Shown: piece after piece, positions 16,952 to 24,358 of the stretch
How positions within the stretch are numbered: the stretch's first letter is position 1
How the letters are laid out: each line of letters opens with the position of its first letter
Translations under genes and position numbers: made by a program
Notes under the pieces: generated by a model
What the model was told of the DNA's origin: nothing
The model's input: only the letters and a program-made list of their open reading frames with translations
Database searches by the model: none
NCBI GenBank assembly: GCA_905215965.1
Contig: CAJMSD010000011.1
Location: 1-64,000, forward strand
From: an uncultured bacterium
Lineage (GTDB): Bacteria > Bacillota > Clostridia > Oscillospirales > Ruminococcaceae
Direction: 5' to 3'
Length of the DNA stretch: 64,000 nt

Positions 16952-17698
16952 ATGCTTTCGCCTAATGAATTGTATCTTACAGGCTTGCAAATACAATGGA
17001 ACAAAATAAAACGAGACAGTTATCTTCGTAAAATTGACGTGATAAAAAGCATCGATGAACTTAAATTTCGTTCTCCTGTTACTTTCTTTGTCGGAGAAAA
17101 CGGAAGCGGCAAATCCACTCTTTTGGAAGCAATTGCTGTCGCTTATGGTTTTAATCCGGAAGGTGGAACAATAAATTACTGCTTTTCAACATATGATTCG
17201 CACTCTGAGCTTTGGAACGCGATCAGGCTTATCCGCAGCTTTCATAAAGCTAAGCATGGATATTTCCTCAGAGCAGAAAGTTTTTACAATGTGGCAACTG
17301 CCGAAGATTATTACTCGAAAATTCCGGACGGAAAAGCTATCCCACAGGAATTTCACAAAAAATCTCACGGTGAGAGCTTTCTTGCTTTGATTCAAAACAG
17401 TTTTTCAGACAAAGGCTTTTATATACTTGACGAGCCTGAAGCCGCTTTATCTCCACAAAGACAACTAACATTGCTGTTTCAAATGTCAAAATGTATAAAT
17501 AAAGACTCGCAATTCATTATAGCAACACATTCGCCTATATTGCTTGGCTATCCCGGTGCGGATATATTAAGCTTCGACAATGAAAGCCTCGAGCCTATCA
17601 GCTACGAAGAAACGCAAAGCTATCAGATTACAAAAATGTTTGTAAATGATCACAAGCATATACTCAAACACTTATTTGAAGAAATAGAGGAAGAATAA
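16952..17698 (+). CDS. stand-alone AAA/ABC-type ATPase
   Basis: 248 residues with an ABC-like ATPase core: Walker A GENGSGKST (about 50-58), a signature-like SHGESFL, Walker B GFYILDEPEAALSPQRQ, and a switch histidine in ATHSPILL. It belongs to the AAA_15/AAA_21 group of predicted ATPases related to OLD and SMC heads. No transmembrane protein, nuclease or partner subunit is encoded beside it. Close relatives occur in many Firmicutes and their role is unknown; some family members act in phage defence. AAAGGAG precedes the ATG. It lies between two tRNA loci, a common place for accessory genes. Confidence 0.85.
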   Translation: MLSPNELYLTGLQIQWNKIKRDSYLRKIDVIKSIDELKFRSPVTFFVGENGSGKSTLLEAIAVAYGFNPEGGTINYCFSTYDSHSELWNAIRLIRSFHKAKHGYFLRAESFYNVATAEDYYSKIPDGKAIPQEFHKKSHGESFLALIQNSFSDKGFYILDEPEAALSPQRQLTLLFQMSKCINKDSQFIIATHSPILLGYPGADILSFDNESLEPISYEETQSYQITKMFVNDHKHILKHLFEEIEEE

Positions 17699-17762
17699 TC
17701 ATATGGCGGTATTGAGACATCCGCAGTCATTGACCAGTACAAAAATAGTCACGGAGGTAAAA

Positions 17763-17846
17763 ATGAGCGATCAAAATTCTATCATTATGGGAAGCGAACC
17801 TCTCTCTGAGCTGAACATTAATGATATTCGGAAGTGGCTCTCTTAG
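17763..17846 (+). CDS. 27-residue small ORF of unknown function
   Basis: A textbook GGAGG stands 6 bases before ATG at 17763, and the frame encodes MSDQNSIIMGSEPLSELNIN followed by seven residues ending in WLS. The same frame is open back to an ATG at 17703. It begins shortly after the ATPase gene stop and may be its small partner or the beginning of a truncated larger gene. Another frame over 17700-17800 also reads protein-like, so decay of an older gene is equally possible. No family is recognised. Confidence 0.35.
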   Translation: MSDQNSIIMGSEPLSELNINDIRKWLS

Positions 17847-17955
17847 CATAGATAGCAAAGCATTATAGATAGAAACAAAAAATCGCAAGTCCACAAAAAG
17901 AAAACTTGAGTTCATGTCAAGATGATGTCAATAGTTGAAAAGTAATTGGTCAAGC

Positions 17956-17994
17956 AAAAAATAAAATCGCACCCCACAAAGTGAGATACGATTT
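17956..17994 (-). terminator. intrinsic terminator of tRNA-Leu(UAA)
   Basis: The arms 17964-17977 and 17981-17994 form a 14-bp stem with several G-U pairs and a three-base loop. On the minus strand the T-rich tract ATTTTATTTTTT follows. Confidence 0.75.
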
Positions 17995-18015
17995 GCCCTG
18001 CCAATATAACCTGGC

Positions 18016-18102
18016 TGGTGCCGCTGACCGGACTTGAACCGGTACGGATGTTACTCCGAGGGATTTTAAGTCCCTTGTGTCTGCCTATTCCACCACAGCG
18101 GC
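18016..18102 (-). tRNA. tRNA-Leu (UAA)
   Basis: On the minus strand GCCGCTG pairs with CAGCGGC, followed by A and encoded CCA. The anticodon loop ACTTAAAAT contains TAA. A long variable arm and the T loop GTTCAAGTC are present. Confidence 0.93.
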
Positions 18103-18277
18103 ATATAATTTTCAGTAAATTACCCGGTTATAATTATAATTGATGGTATAACAACATTTATTATATCACAACAAACTTTAGAAGTCAAGCAAATAAAAAT
18201 AATTCAATATATTACATAATAATATATGTAATTTTACATATAGATAAAATAATGTTCTGTATAAAAACTAATTATCC

Positions 18278-18312
18278 GTGTTTTCTCCAAGCCGTCAGCT
18301 TTGAGAAAACAC
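18278..18312. repeat. strong stem-loop without a T tract
   Basis: GTGTTTTCTC (18278-18287) pairs perfectly with GAGAAAACAC (18303-18312), and inner AAGC/GCTT extend the stem after one mismatch. It lies between the promoter side of tRNA-Leu(UAA) and the first 28-bp repeat. Neither strand has the T run of a terminator. The rest of 18103-18334 is AT-rich and shows no gene. Confidence 0.55.
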
Positions 18313-18334
18313 AATATTCAAACTTTATCTGTAA

Positions 18335-18362
18335 AAATTGATTTGCATGAAATTGATAATTT
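18335..18362 (+). repeat. 28-bp direct repeat, left copy
   Basis: The 28 bases beginning AAATTGATTTGCATGAAATT are repeated without a mismatch at 19214-19241, 879 bases away. The flanking bases differ on both sides. The copies bracket the orphan gene at 18464-19039. Confidence 0.85.
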
Positions 18363-18389
18363 TGAACTCCAGTTTAATGAAAGTATGGA

Positions 18390-18418
18390 TTGCTTTTTCG
18401 GGTACGGTATGGTATAAT
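18390..18418 (+). promoter_or_regulatory. promoter of the orphan gene
   Basis: TTGCTT (18390-18395) and TATAAT (18413-18418) are 17 bases apart, inside the repeat-bounded segment and 46 bases before the gene, so the segment carries its own promoter. Confidence 0.65.
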
Positions 18419-18463
18419 GAGGTTAAAGTTGAGTTAATAATACTACAATGGAGCTGACGTATT

Positions 18464-19039
18464 ATGAAGCATGACATTTGTTTGAATGTCCACTGTTCAG
18501 CACCTAAAGAAGTATGGAATATTATTGAAGAAGTATATCGTTCAATGGATTATTTGCATGGTTATGAAAATGGTGGCTGTTCATCATGGAGAAGAAAAAA
18601 TATTGATTTGTGTGCATCAGTTGAGCCGGGAGGAATACAGATCAGCGGTGAAATGCCTGATGAGATATGGGTTAAGTGGTATGATGACTTGAAATCAAAA
18701 CTATCAATAAAACTTGGTTACGATATTGGTGATCCACAAGAAGGTTATAAGTTCAAATATTGGACACCCTTTAAGAAAAAATATTCGGATATAAAAACTA
18801 TTGATAATAAAAAGATAGTATTCAACGATTATTCGACTTTTTATTGGGAAGATTTTAACAAACGTGAAAGAGATGTATCTGCTAAGCGACCTTACTTCGC
18901 TTTCAAATCACCACTAATTGAACTTTATATTTACTTTGACAATACGTGTTTATTTTCCAAAAGAAAACAACGGCAAGAGTTTCACGATTTTCAATCTAAA
19001 TTGAAAGATTTCGGAATCCGTACTCTTGATTTATCATAG
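18464..19039 (+). CDS. orphan protein of unknown function in a repeat-bounded segment
   Basis: 191 residues, no signal peptide and no membrane helix, rich in Lys, Asp, Tyr and Phe. The N-terminal 100 residues (VEPGGIQISGEMPDEIWVKW, then LGYDIGDPQEGYKFKYW) look like a compact domain seen in small uncharacterised Firmicutes proteins, some near toxin-immunity loci as far as I can recall; I cannot name the family. The C-terminal half has no recognisable motif. The gene has a GGAG site and its own promoter and is the only gene between two 28-bp direct repeats, which suggests that it arrived as a unit. An immunity-like role is a guess. Confidence 0.65.
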   Translation: MKHDICLNVHCSAPKEVWNIIEEVYRSMDYLHGYENGGCSSWRRKNIDLCASVEPGGIQISGEMPDEIWVKWYDDLKSKLSIKLGYDIGDPQEGYKFKYWTPFKKKYSDIKTIDNKKIVFNDYSTFYWEDFNKRERDVSAKRPYFAFKSPLIELYIYFDNTCLFSKRKQRQEFHDFQSKLKDFGIRTLDLS

Positions 19040-19213
19040 AATTATATAACCTATCAAGCAAAATGAATATTCGCATAGCTATGATGTTATAGTATTCATG
19101 GTGGATCAGCTGACCTCCTGTTGCTTTTATTTCTTGCAACTTAACTGTAGCACAGGTCTATGCTGCTTCCGCTGCCTTTTTTGTAAATTGTCTCACCTCT
19201 ATTGTAATCCTAT

Positions 19214-19241
19214 AAATTGATTTGCATGAAATTGATAATTT
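19214..19241 (+). repeat. 28-bp direct repeat, right copy
   Basis: Identical to 18335-18362. It ends four bases before the -35 box of the asnS promoter, so the bounded segment lies directly against a conserved T-box operon. The 170 bases between the orphan gene and this copy (19040-19213) show short palindromes but no gene. Confidence 0.85.
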
Positions 19242-19245
19242 GCAC

Positions 19246-19274
19246 TTGACAATTAAAAGAAAAAGTGATAAAAT
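19246..19274 (+). promoter_or_regulatory. promoter of the asnS-asnA T-box transcript
   Basis: TTGACA (19246-19251) and TAAAAT (19269-19274), 17 bases apart. Confidence 0.8.
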
Positions 19275-19279
19275 ATAAA

Positions 19280-19531
19280 AAAATAAATGCTACGACAGAG
19301 AGAAGTAACCGTGAATTTCGTTTAAAGTGAGTACGGAATAGTGAAAACCGTATACCAGAGCCGCGGCGAATAACACTCTTGAGCTGCAATCTGAACATCA
19401 TATGTATTAATTGATAATTAGGTGCGCCGTTGACTGTGCGTTAAACAGTGTTAAGTGACCGCTTCTGCGGTAATTTAGGTGGTACCACGGGTCTTATGCT
19501 CTCGTCCTATGTTCGGACGAGAGCTTTTTTA
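19280..19531 (+). promoter_or_regulatory. T-box riboswitch, asparagine specific
   Basis: The leader carries AGAGAGAAG (stem I), the T-box core AGGTGGTACCACGG at 19477-19490 and an intrinsic terminator with arms CTCTCGTCC/GGACGAGAG followed by six T (about 19499-19530). In the specifier region GAATAACACTC the triplet AAC at 19372-19374, an asparagine codon, stands in the usual position before an A. Uncharged tRNA-Asn would bind and prevent termination, raising asnS and asnA expression when asparagine is scarce. Confidence 0.9.
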
Positions 19532-19555
19532 TGATTTATGAAAGGAAGATTATTT

Positions 19556-20926
19556 ATGAAACACACCGATATCAAGGAAATTTTCAGCAACAGTGAACTG
19601 ATAAATACAACGGTTACAGTTTGCGGCTGGGTAAGGACTGCTCGTAATTCAAAAAATGTTGCCTTTATTGAACTTAATGACGGCACATCTCTAAAGCACC
19701 TCCAGATCGTTATAGATAAATCTGCAAATATTAATTTTGAACCTGCACTTCATCTCGGAACCTCTCTTAAAGTTGAGGGAACTGTTGTTGAAGCCCGTCA
19801 GGGAGCTGTTGAGATCAACGCTTCCGCAATTGAAGTTATCGGAACTTGTCCACCTGAATTTCCTCTTCAGAAAAAACGTCATACTCTTGAATTTCTCAGA
19901 ACTATCCCCCATTTAAGAGGAAGAACGAATACTTTTAATGCCGTTTTCCGTGTACGCTCGGTTCTTGCCGAAGCTATCCACAAGTATTTTCAAGACAGAA
20001 ATTTCATATATATTAATACTCCGCTTATTACAGGAAGCGACTGCGAAGGCGCCGGAGAAATGTTTCAGGTAACAACGATCGGATATTCAAAAGATTACGA
20101 TAACGAAGCAGATTACTATGCGGACGATTTCTTCGGAAAACGCGCCGGCCTCAGCGTTTCGGGTCAGCTTGAAGGCGAGGTTGCCGCTATGGCAATGGGC
20201 AAAATTTATACCTTCGGTCCCAGCTTCCGTGCCGAAAACAGCAATACTCCGCGCCATGTAGCCGAATTCTGGCACGTTGAGCCTGAGATTGCTTTTGCTG
20301 AGCTTCCGGACATTATAGAAACTGCCGAGGATATGATAAAATGCGTTATCCGCGAGCTTCTTAACAAGTGTCAGAGTGAACTTCAATTCTTTGATGCCCA
20401 TTTCGAAAAAGGTCTTATTGAAAAGCTTAAAAATCTCATTTCCAATGATTTCGGTATCTGCGACTACACCGATGCAATTAAAATTTTAAAGGAATCCGGA
20501 CAGGAATTCCAGTATCCCGTAGAATGGGGCTGCGATCTTCAGACCGAGCACGAGCGCTACATTTCGGAAACAGTTTTCAAGAAAGCCGTTTTCGTCACAA
20601 ATTATCCAAAGGAAATTAAATCTTTCTATATGAAACAAAATCCTGACGGAAAAACAGTAGCTGCTGTGGATCTCCTCGTACCGGGAGTCGGCGAAATAAT
20701 CGGCGGCAGCGAACGTGAAGCTGACTATGATAAGCTTGTTGCCGCGATGAACGAAAGAAATATGAACCTTGATCTCTACAGCGATTATCTTGATCTTCGC
20801 CGTTACGGTTCTGTTCCTCACGGCGGATTCGGTCTCGGATTCGAAAGACTTATTATGTATGTGACAGGAGTATCAAACATCAGAGACGTAATTCTTTATC
20901 CTCGTACTGTAGGAAGCATTAGATAA
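19556..20926 (+). CDS. asnS: asparagine--tRNA ligase
   Basis: About 456 residues. The N-terminal OB-fold anticodon-binding domain (about 10-110) includes TVCGWVRTARNSKNVAFIEL. The class II core has the AsnRS-typical GEVAAMAMGKIYTFGPSFRA (motif 2 region), EFWHVEPEIAFAEL, and the C-terminal motif 3 GFGLGFERLIMYVTG. It charges tRNA-Asn directly. The ATG at 19556 has AAAGGAAG upstream, unlike the earlier ATG at 19538. First gene after the asparagine T-box and 30 bases ahead of asnA. Confidence 0.96.
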   Translation: MKHTDIKEIFSNSELINTTVTVCGWVRTARNSKNVAFIELNDGTSLKHLQIVIDKSANINFEPALHLGTSLKVEGTVVEARQGAVEINASAIEVIGTCPPEFPLQKKRHTLEFLRTIPHLRGRTNTFNAVFRVRSVLAEAIHKYFQDRNFIYINTPLITGSDCEGAGEMFQVTTIGYSKDYDNEADYYADDFFGKRAGLSVSGQLEGEVAAMAMGKIYTFGPSFRAENSNTPRHVAEFWHVEPEIAFAELPDIIETAEDMIKCVIRELLNKCQSELQFFDAHFEKGLIEKLKNLISNDFGICDYTDAIKILKESGQEFQYPVEWGCDLQTEHERYISETVFKKAVFVTNYPKEIKSFYMKQNPDGKTVAAVDLLVPGVGEIIGGSEREADYDKLVAAMNERNMNLDLYSDYLDLRRYGSVPHGGFGLGFERLIMYVTGVSNIRDVILYPRTVGSIR

Positions 20927-20956
20927 TTTTTAAACATCTTGAAAGGAATGATTTCT

Positions 20957-21967
20957 ATGTCAAAGTCCCTTTATATCCCGCAATCCTATAAATCGGCTCT
21001 CTCTTTAAGAGAAACTCAGCACGCTATAAAATATATTAAAGATATTTTTCAGCAGGCTCTGTCATTTGCTCTTACGCTCGACCGAGTTACCGCTCCGCTG
21101 ATAGTCTGCAAAGGCAACGGTATTAACGATGATCTGAACGGAACCGAAAGAAAAGTTGATTTTTCGATCAAAGAGATGGAATCCGAAGCCGAGGTCGTTC
21201 AGTCTCTTGCAAAATGGAAGCGTATGGCTCTTTACAGATATAACTACACTGCCGGAGAAGGCATATATACCGATATGAACGCTATCAGACGCGACGACGA
21301 TGTTGATAATATCCATTCAATTTTCGTAGATCAGTGGGATTGGGAGAAAGTTATCAACCGCGAAGACCGCAATATTGAATTCCTAAAAAATACGGTCAAT
21401 TATATTGTAAAGGCAATTGCATACACCAAAAGAAAAGTAAGTCTCAGATATCCTCAGCTCAATAAAAAAATATGCGACACTCCATATTTCATCACTTCTC
21501 AGGAGCTTGAAGATATGTATCCCGATAAAACTTCAAAGGAACGCGAACGCCTGATCGCTCAAAAATACAAGACTGTTTTTATTATGCAGATAGGAGGAAA
21601 GCTTAAAAGCGGTCAGCGTCATGACGGAAGAGCTCCTGATTATGACGATTGGTCGCTTAACGGAGATCTGTTCTTCTGGAATGAAACTCTGCAAAACGCC
21701 TTTGAAGTCTCCTCTATGGGAATACGCGTAGATGAAAATTCTCTTCAGGCTCAGTTGAAGGAATGCGGCGCTGAGGACAGAAATAAGTATGATTATCATA
21801 AAATGATAACCAACAACACTCTTCCTCTTACGATCGGCGGCGGTATCGGTCAGTCAAGACTTTGTATGCTGCTTCTGGAGAAAGCACATATCGGAGAAGT
21901 ACAGGTTTCCGTTTGGCCTGAAGATATGGTCAAAGCTTGTGCTGAAAACGGCATTACTCTTCTGTAA
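20957..21967 (+). CDS. asnA: aspartate--ammonia ligase (asparagine synthetase A)
   Basis: About 336 residues matching AsnA throughout: VDFSIKEMESEAEVVQSLAK, DMNAIRRDDDVDNIHSIFVD, WDWEKV, and the C-terminal LPLTIGGGIGQSRLCMLLL. The fold is a class II tRNA synthetase-like catalytic core. It makes asparagine from aspartate, ammonia and ATP in the cytoplasm. The ATG at 20957 follows AAAGGAATG; an earlier ATG at 20939 lacks a site. Cotranscribed with asnS, so the T-box raises both asparagine supply and charging. Confidence 0.96.
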   Translation: MSKSLYIPQSYKSALSLRETQHAIKYIKDIFQQALSFALTLDRVTAPLIVCKGNGINDDLNGTERKVDFSIKEMESEAEVVQSLAKWKRMALYRYNYTAGEGIYTDMNAIRRDDDVDNIHSIFVDQWDWEKVINREDRNIEFLKNTVNYIVKAIAYTKRKVSLRYPQLNKKICDTPYFITSQELEDMYPDKTSKERERLIAQKYKTVFIMQIGGKLKSGQRHDGRAPDYDDWSLNGDLFFWNETLQNAFEVSSMGIRVDENSLQAQLKECGAEDRNKYDYHKMITNNTLPLTIGGGIGQSRLCMLLLEKAHIGEVQVSVWPEDMVKACAENGITLL

Positions 21968-21990
21968 TTATAATATCACATCAATATAAC

Positions 21991-22030
21991 AAAAATGACG
22001 GAACAAAGTTCCGTCATTTATTTTTATCTC
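21991..22030. terminator. bidirectional terminator between asnA and malQ
   Basis: Arms 21993-22004 and 22008-22019 (AAATGACGGAAC/GTTCCGTCATTT) form a 12-bp stem with a three-base loop. T-rich tracts follow on both strands, so it can serve asnA and the convergent malQ. Confidence 0.8.
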
Positions 22031-23514
22031 GAATAAAGCCGTGTCATGTTTCCTATTTTCCTGCAAAGCTGCTCGGACAAATCGTCAGAGGTCATTCTCC
22101 ATTTCCAATTGTTTCCGATAGTAGAGGGAGTATTCATACGGCTTTCATCATCAAGCCCAAGATGATCCTGCATTGGAATTATAACGATATCGGCACAGCT
22201 TCTCATAATCAAAGCAATAAGCGAAGTGTTCAGCTCTTCGTCTGGCGTATAAAAATCACATAAATACTCCCGAACAAGCTGCTTTTCATCATCGGAAATA
22301 GTCTTATACCATGATTTCAAGGTTTGATTGTCGTGAGTTCCCGTATATGCAACACAATTACTGTTGTAATTATGCGGCAGATACTCGCTGCTGTTCCCAG
22401 TATCACGCGAATCGAAAGCAAATTCAAGAACTTTCATATTCGGGAAACCGCAGCTTTTTACCAATCTTCTTACTGATTCAGTGACAAATCCCAGATCTTC
22501 TGCAATATACTTTTTCTTTCCGATAGCTTTTTCAACAGCTTCAAAAAGCTTTGTTCCCGGTCCCTTTTCCCAACTGCCGTTTATGGCGTTTTCCGAACCG
22601 AAAGGTATTGAATAATACTCGTCAAATCCTCTGAAATGATCTATTCTGACTATATCATACAGCTTGAAACAGTATCTGAGACGCTCTATCCACCATTTAT
22701 AACCGTTTTTTTCATGATAATTCCAATCGTAAATTGGATTTCCCCACAATTGCCCAAGCTCTGAAAATCCGTCGGGAGGACAGCCTGCAACAGCTATCGG
22801 AATATTATTGCAGTCAAGCCGGAAAAGCTGCGGATCAGCCCATACATCTGCGCTGTCATATGCCACGTAGATCGGTATATCTCCAATAATTTCTATATTA
22901 TTTTTGTTGATATACCTTTTCAGCTTATCCCATTGTACATAAAATTCATACTGTAAAAACCTGTGAAACTCTATCTCGTCTGCAAGCTTTTCGCGATAAT
23001 GCTCCATAGCCGACTGCTCGCGGTTCCTTATATCGCTGTCCCATTCATTCCACGCAACCCCTCCAAAATGTTCTTTGACAGCCATGAACAATGCGTAATT
23101 TTCAAGCCAAAATGAATTATCGGCTATAAATTTCTTATATTTGATTTTTTCGGACAGGCTGCTGCGCTTGAAGGCTTTTTTTAAAAGCGGAAATCGATTC
23201 TTATACAGCTTTTCATAATCAACTTTAGCCGCTTCTGATCCGAAATCATATTCCCTGCATTCGGCTTCTGTCAGCAGTCCCTCTGATATCAAGGTTTCAA
23301 GGTCAATATAATTTGGATTGCCTGCAAATGTTGAAAACGACTGATAAGGCGAATCTCCGTAGCTTGTAGGGCATAACGGAAGAATCTGCCAATAGCTCTG
23401 ACCTGATTTTTTAAGCCAATCCGCAAAAATATATGCTTCTTTAGAAAAGCAGCCTATTCCGTAATCTGACGGCAGACTGGATATCGATAGTAAAATACCT
23501 GCTGATCTTTTCAT
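22024..23514 (-). CDS. malQ: 4-alpha-glucanotransferase
   Basis: 496 residues of glycoside hydrolase family 77 (MalQ, disproportionating enzyme). Visible motifs are SSLPSDYGIGCFSKEAY, SYWQILPL, IGDIPIYVAYDSADVW, DIVRIDHFRGF (nucleophile Asp), AEDLGF (acid/base Glu region) and YTGTHDNQTLKSWY. It transfers glucan segments between maltodextrins in the cytoplasm, releasing glucose and making longer chains for phosphorylase. Last gene of a four-gene minus-strand cluster with an EEP hydrolase, a PTS transporter and glgP, all separated by less than 20 bases. Confidence 0.95.
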   Translation of the reverse strand: MKRSAGILLSISSLPSDYGIGCFSKEAYIFADWLKKSGQSYWQILPLCPTSYGDSPYQSFSTFAGNPNYIDLETLISEGLLTEAECREYDFGSEAAKVDYEKLYKNRFPLLKKAFKRSSLSEKIKYKKFIADNSFWLENYALFMAVKEHFGGVAWNEWDSDIRNREQSAMEHYREKLADEIEFHRFLQYEFYVQWDKLKRYINKNNIEIIGDIPIYVAYDSADVWADPQLFRLDCNNIPIAVAGCPPDGFSELGQLWGNPIYDWNYHEKNGYKWWIERLRYCFKLYDIVRIDHFRGFDEYYSIPFGSENAINGSWEKGPGTKLFEAVEKAIGKKKYIAEDLGFVTESVRRLVKSCGFPNMKVLEFAFDSRDTGNSSEYLPHNYNSNCVAYTGTHDNQTLKSWYKTISDDEKQLVREYLCDFYTPDEELNTSLIALIMRSCADIVIIPMQDHLGLDDESRMNTPSTIGNNWKWRMTSDDLSEQLCRKIGNMTRLYSR

Positions 23515-23518
23515 ATTT

Positions 23519-24343
23519 TTAGCTCCCCTTAGTTATCATTACTCCGTAATGATCGGATACGACAGGATAATTTCTGTCATCAAAAACTACTTTGCAATTT
23601 TCTATCCTGTGCACTGTATTTGTGAAAATAAAATCTATTCTGATACCCTCGCTTGAAGAACTTCGTTCTTTCCAGCCGGCAATATTTTTTCGCGCAGTAA
23701 ATTGACCGTTACGCGTATCTGCAAGCTCATAACAATCATACCAGCCTGACATTTTTATAAGGTCATAGCCCTCGTTTCTTATTTCAGCCGGATTATTAAA
23801 ATCTCCCATAAGCCATACCTTTTCCTTGTCGGCAATATGAGCCGTTAAATTATCCCACTGCATTTCAAACGACTCGTTTTCATCTTTCCACCAGCCTAAA
23901 TGAACGGAATAGTACCACTCCCCCGCTATTTTTGCCCCAAGTATTTTTCTTGTTCTCCAGTTGTAATAATCGCACGAGCTGCTTACTCTTGCGGTATCGA
24001 TTTCATCGATCGGCAAGCGGCTGATAATTGCAGTTCCCTCATCAAAACGCTCATATCCGTTTTTAATCGGCAAATACGTCCAATAGTAGTTTGCTCCGCG
24101 TTCTCGGAGCAATTTTACTATGCGGTATGCATGATTATCAGCTTTTACTGCAATTTTATCATCTGCTTCAATAAAATTATACAGCTCGTTTTTATCTAAA
24201 ACAGTTCCGGACGCCGATTGATTTACTTCCTGCAAAGCAATAACATCAACCTGAGCGGAAGTTACATAATCAACGAATACCAATAATTTCTTTTCGTAAT
24301 CCTCTTCAATAATACTGTGGGAATTCAGCGTTAAAAGTTTCAT
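23519..24343 (-). CDS. endonuclease/exonuclease/phosphatase family protein
   Basis: 274 residues with all active-site motifs of the EEP (DNase I-like) fold: LTLNSHS at the start, VIALQEVN (catalytic Glu), YYSVHLGWW, WLMGDFNNP (Asp/Asn), RIDFIFTN, and SDHYGVM (Asp-His pair) at the C-terminus. No signal peptide. Family members cleave phosphodiester or phosphomonoester bonds in nucleic acids, inositol phosphates or sphingolipids. It is placed between malQ and a sugar PTS, with 4- and 15-base gaps, which suggests a link with sugar metabolism rather than DNA repair. The substrate is unknown. Confidence 0.85.
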   Translation of the reverse strand: MKLLTLNSHSIIEEDYEKKLLVFVDYVTSAQVDVIALQEVNQSASGTVLDKNELYNFIEADDKIAVKADNHAYRIVKLLRERGANYYWTYLPIKNGYERFDEGTAIISRLPIDEIDTARVSSSCDYYNWRTRKILGAKIAGEWYYSVHLGWWKDENESFEMQWDNLTAHIADKEKVWLMGDFNNPAEIRNEGYDLIKMSGWYDCYELADTRNGQFTARKNIAGWKERSSSSEGIRIDFIFTNTVHRIENCKVVFDDRNYPVVSDHYGVMITKGS

Positions 24344-24358
24344 TTCTCTTTCCTTCTG

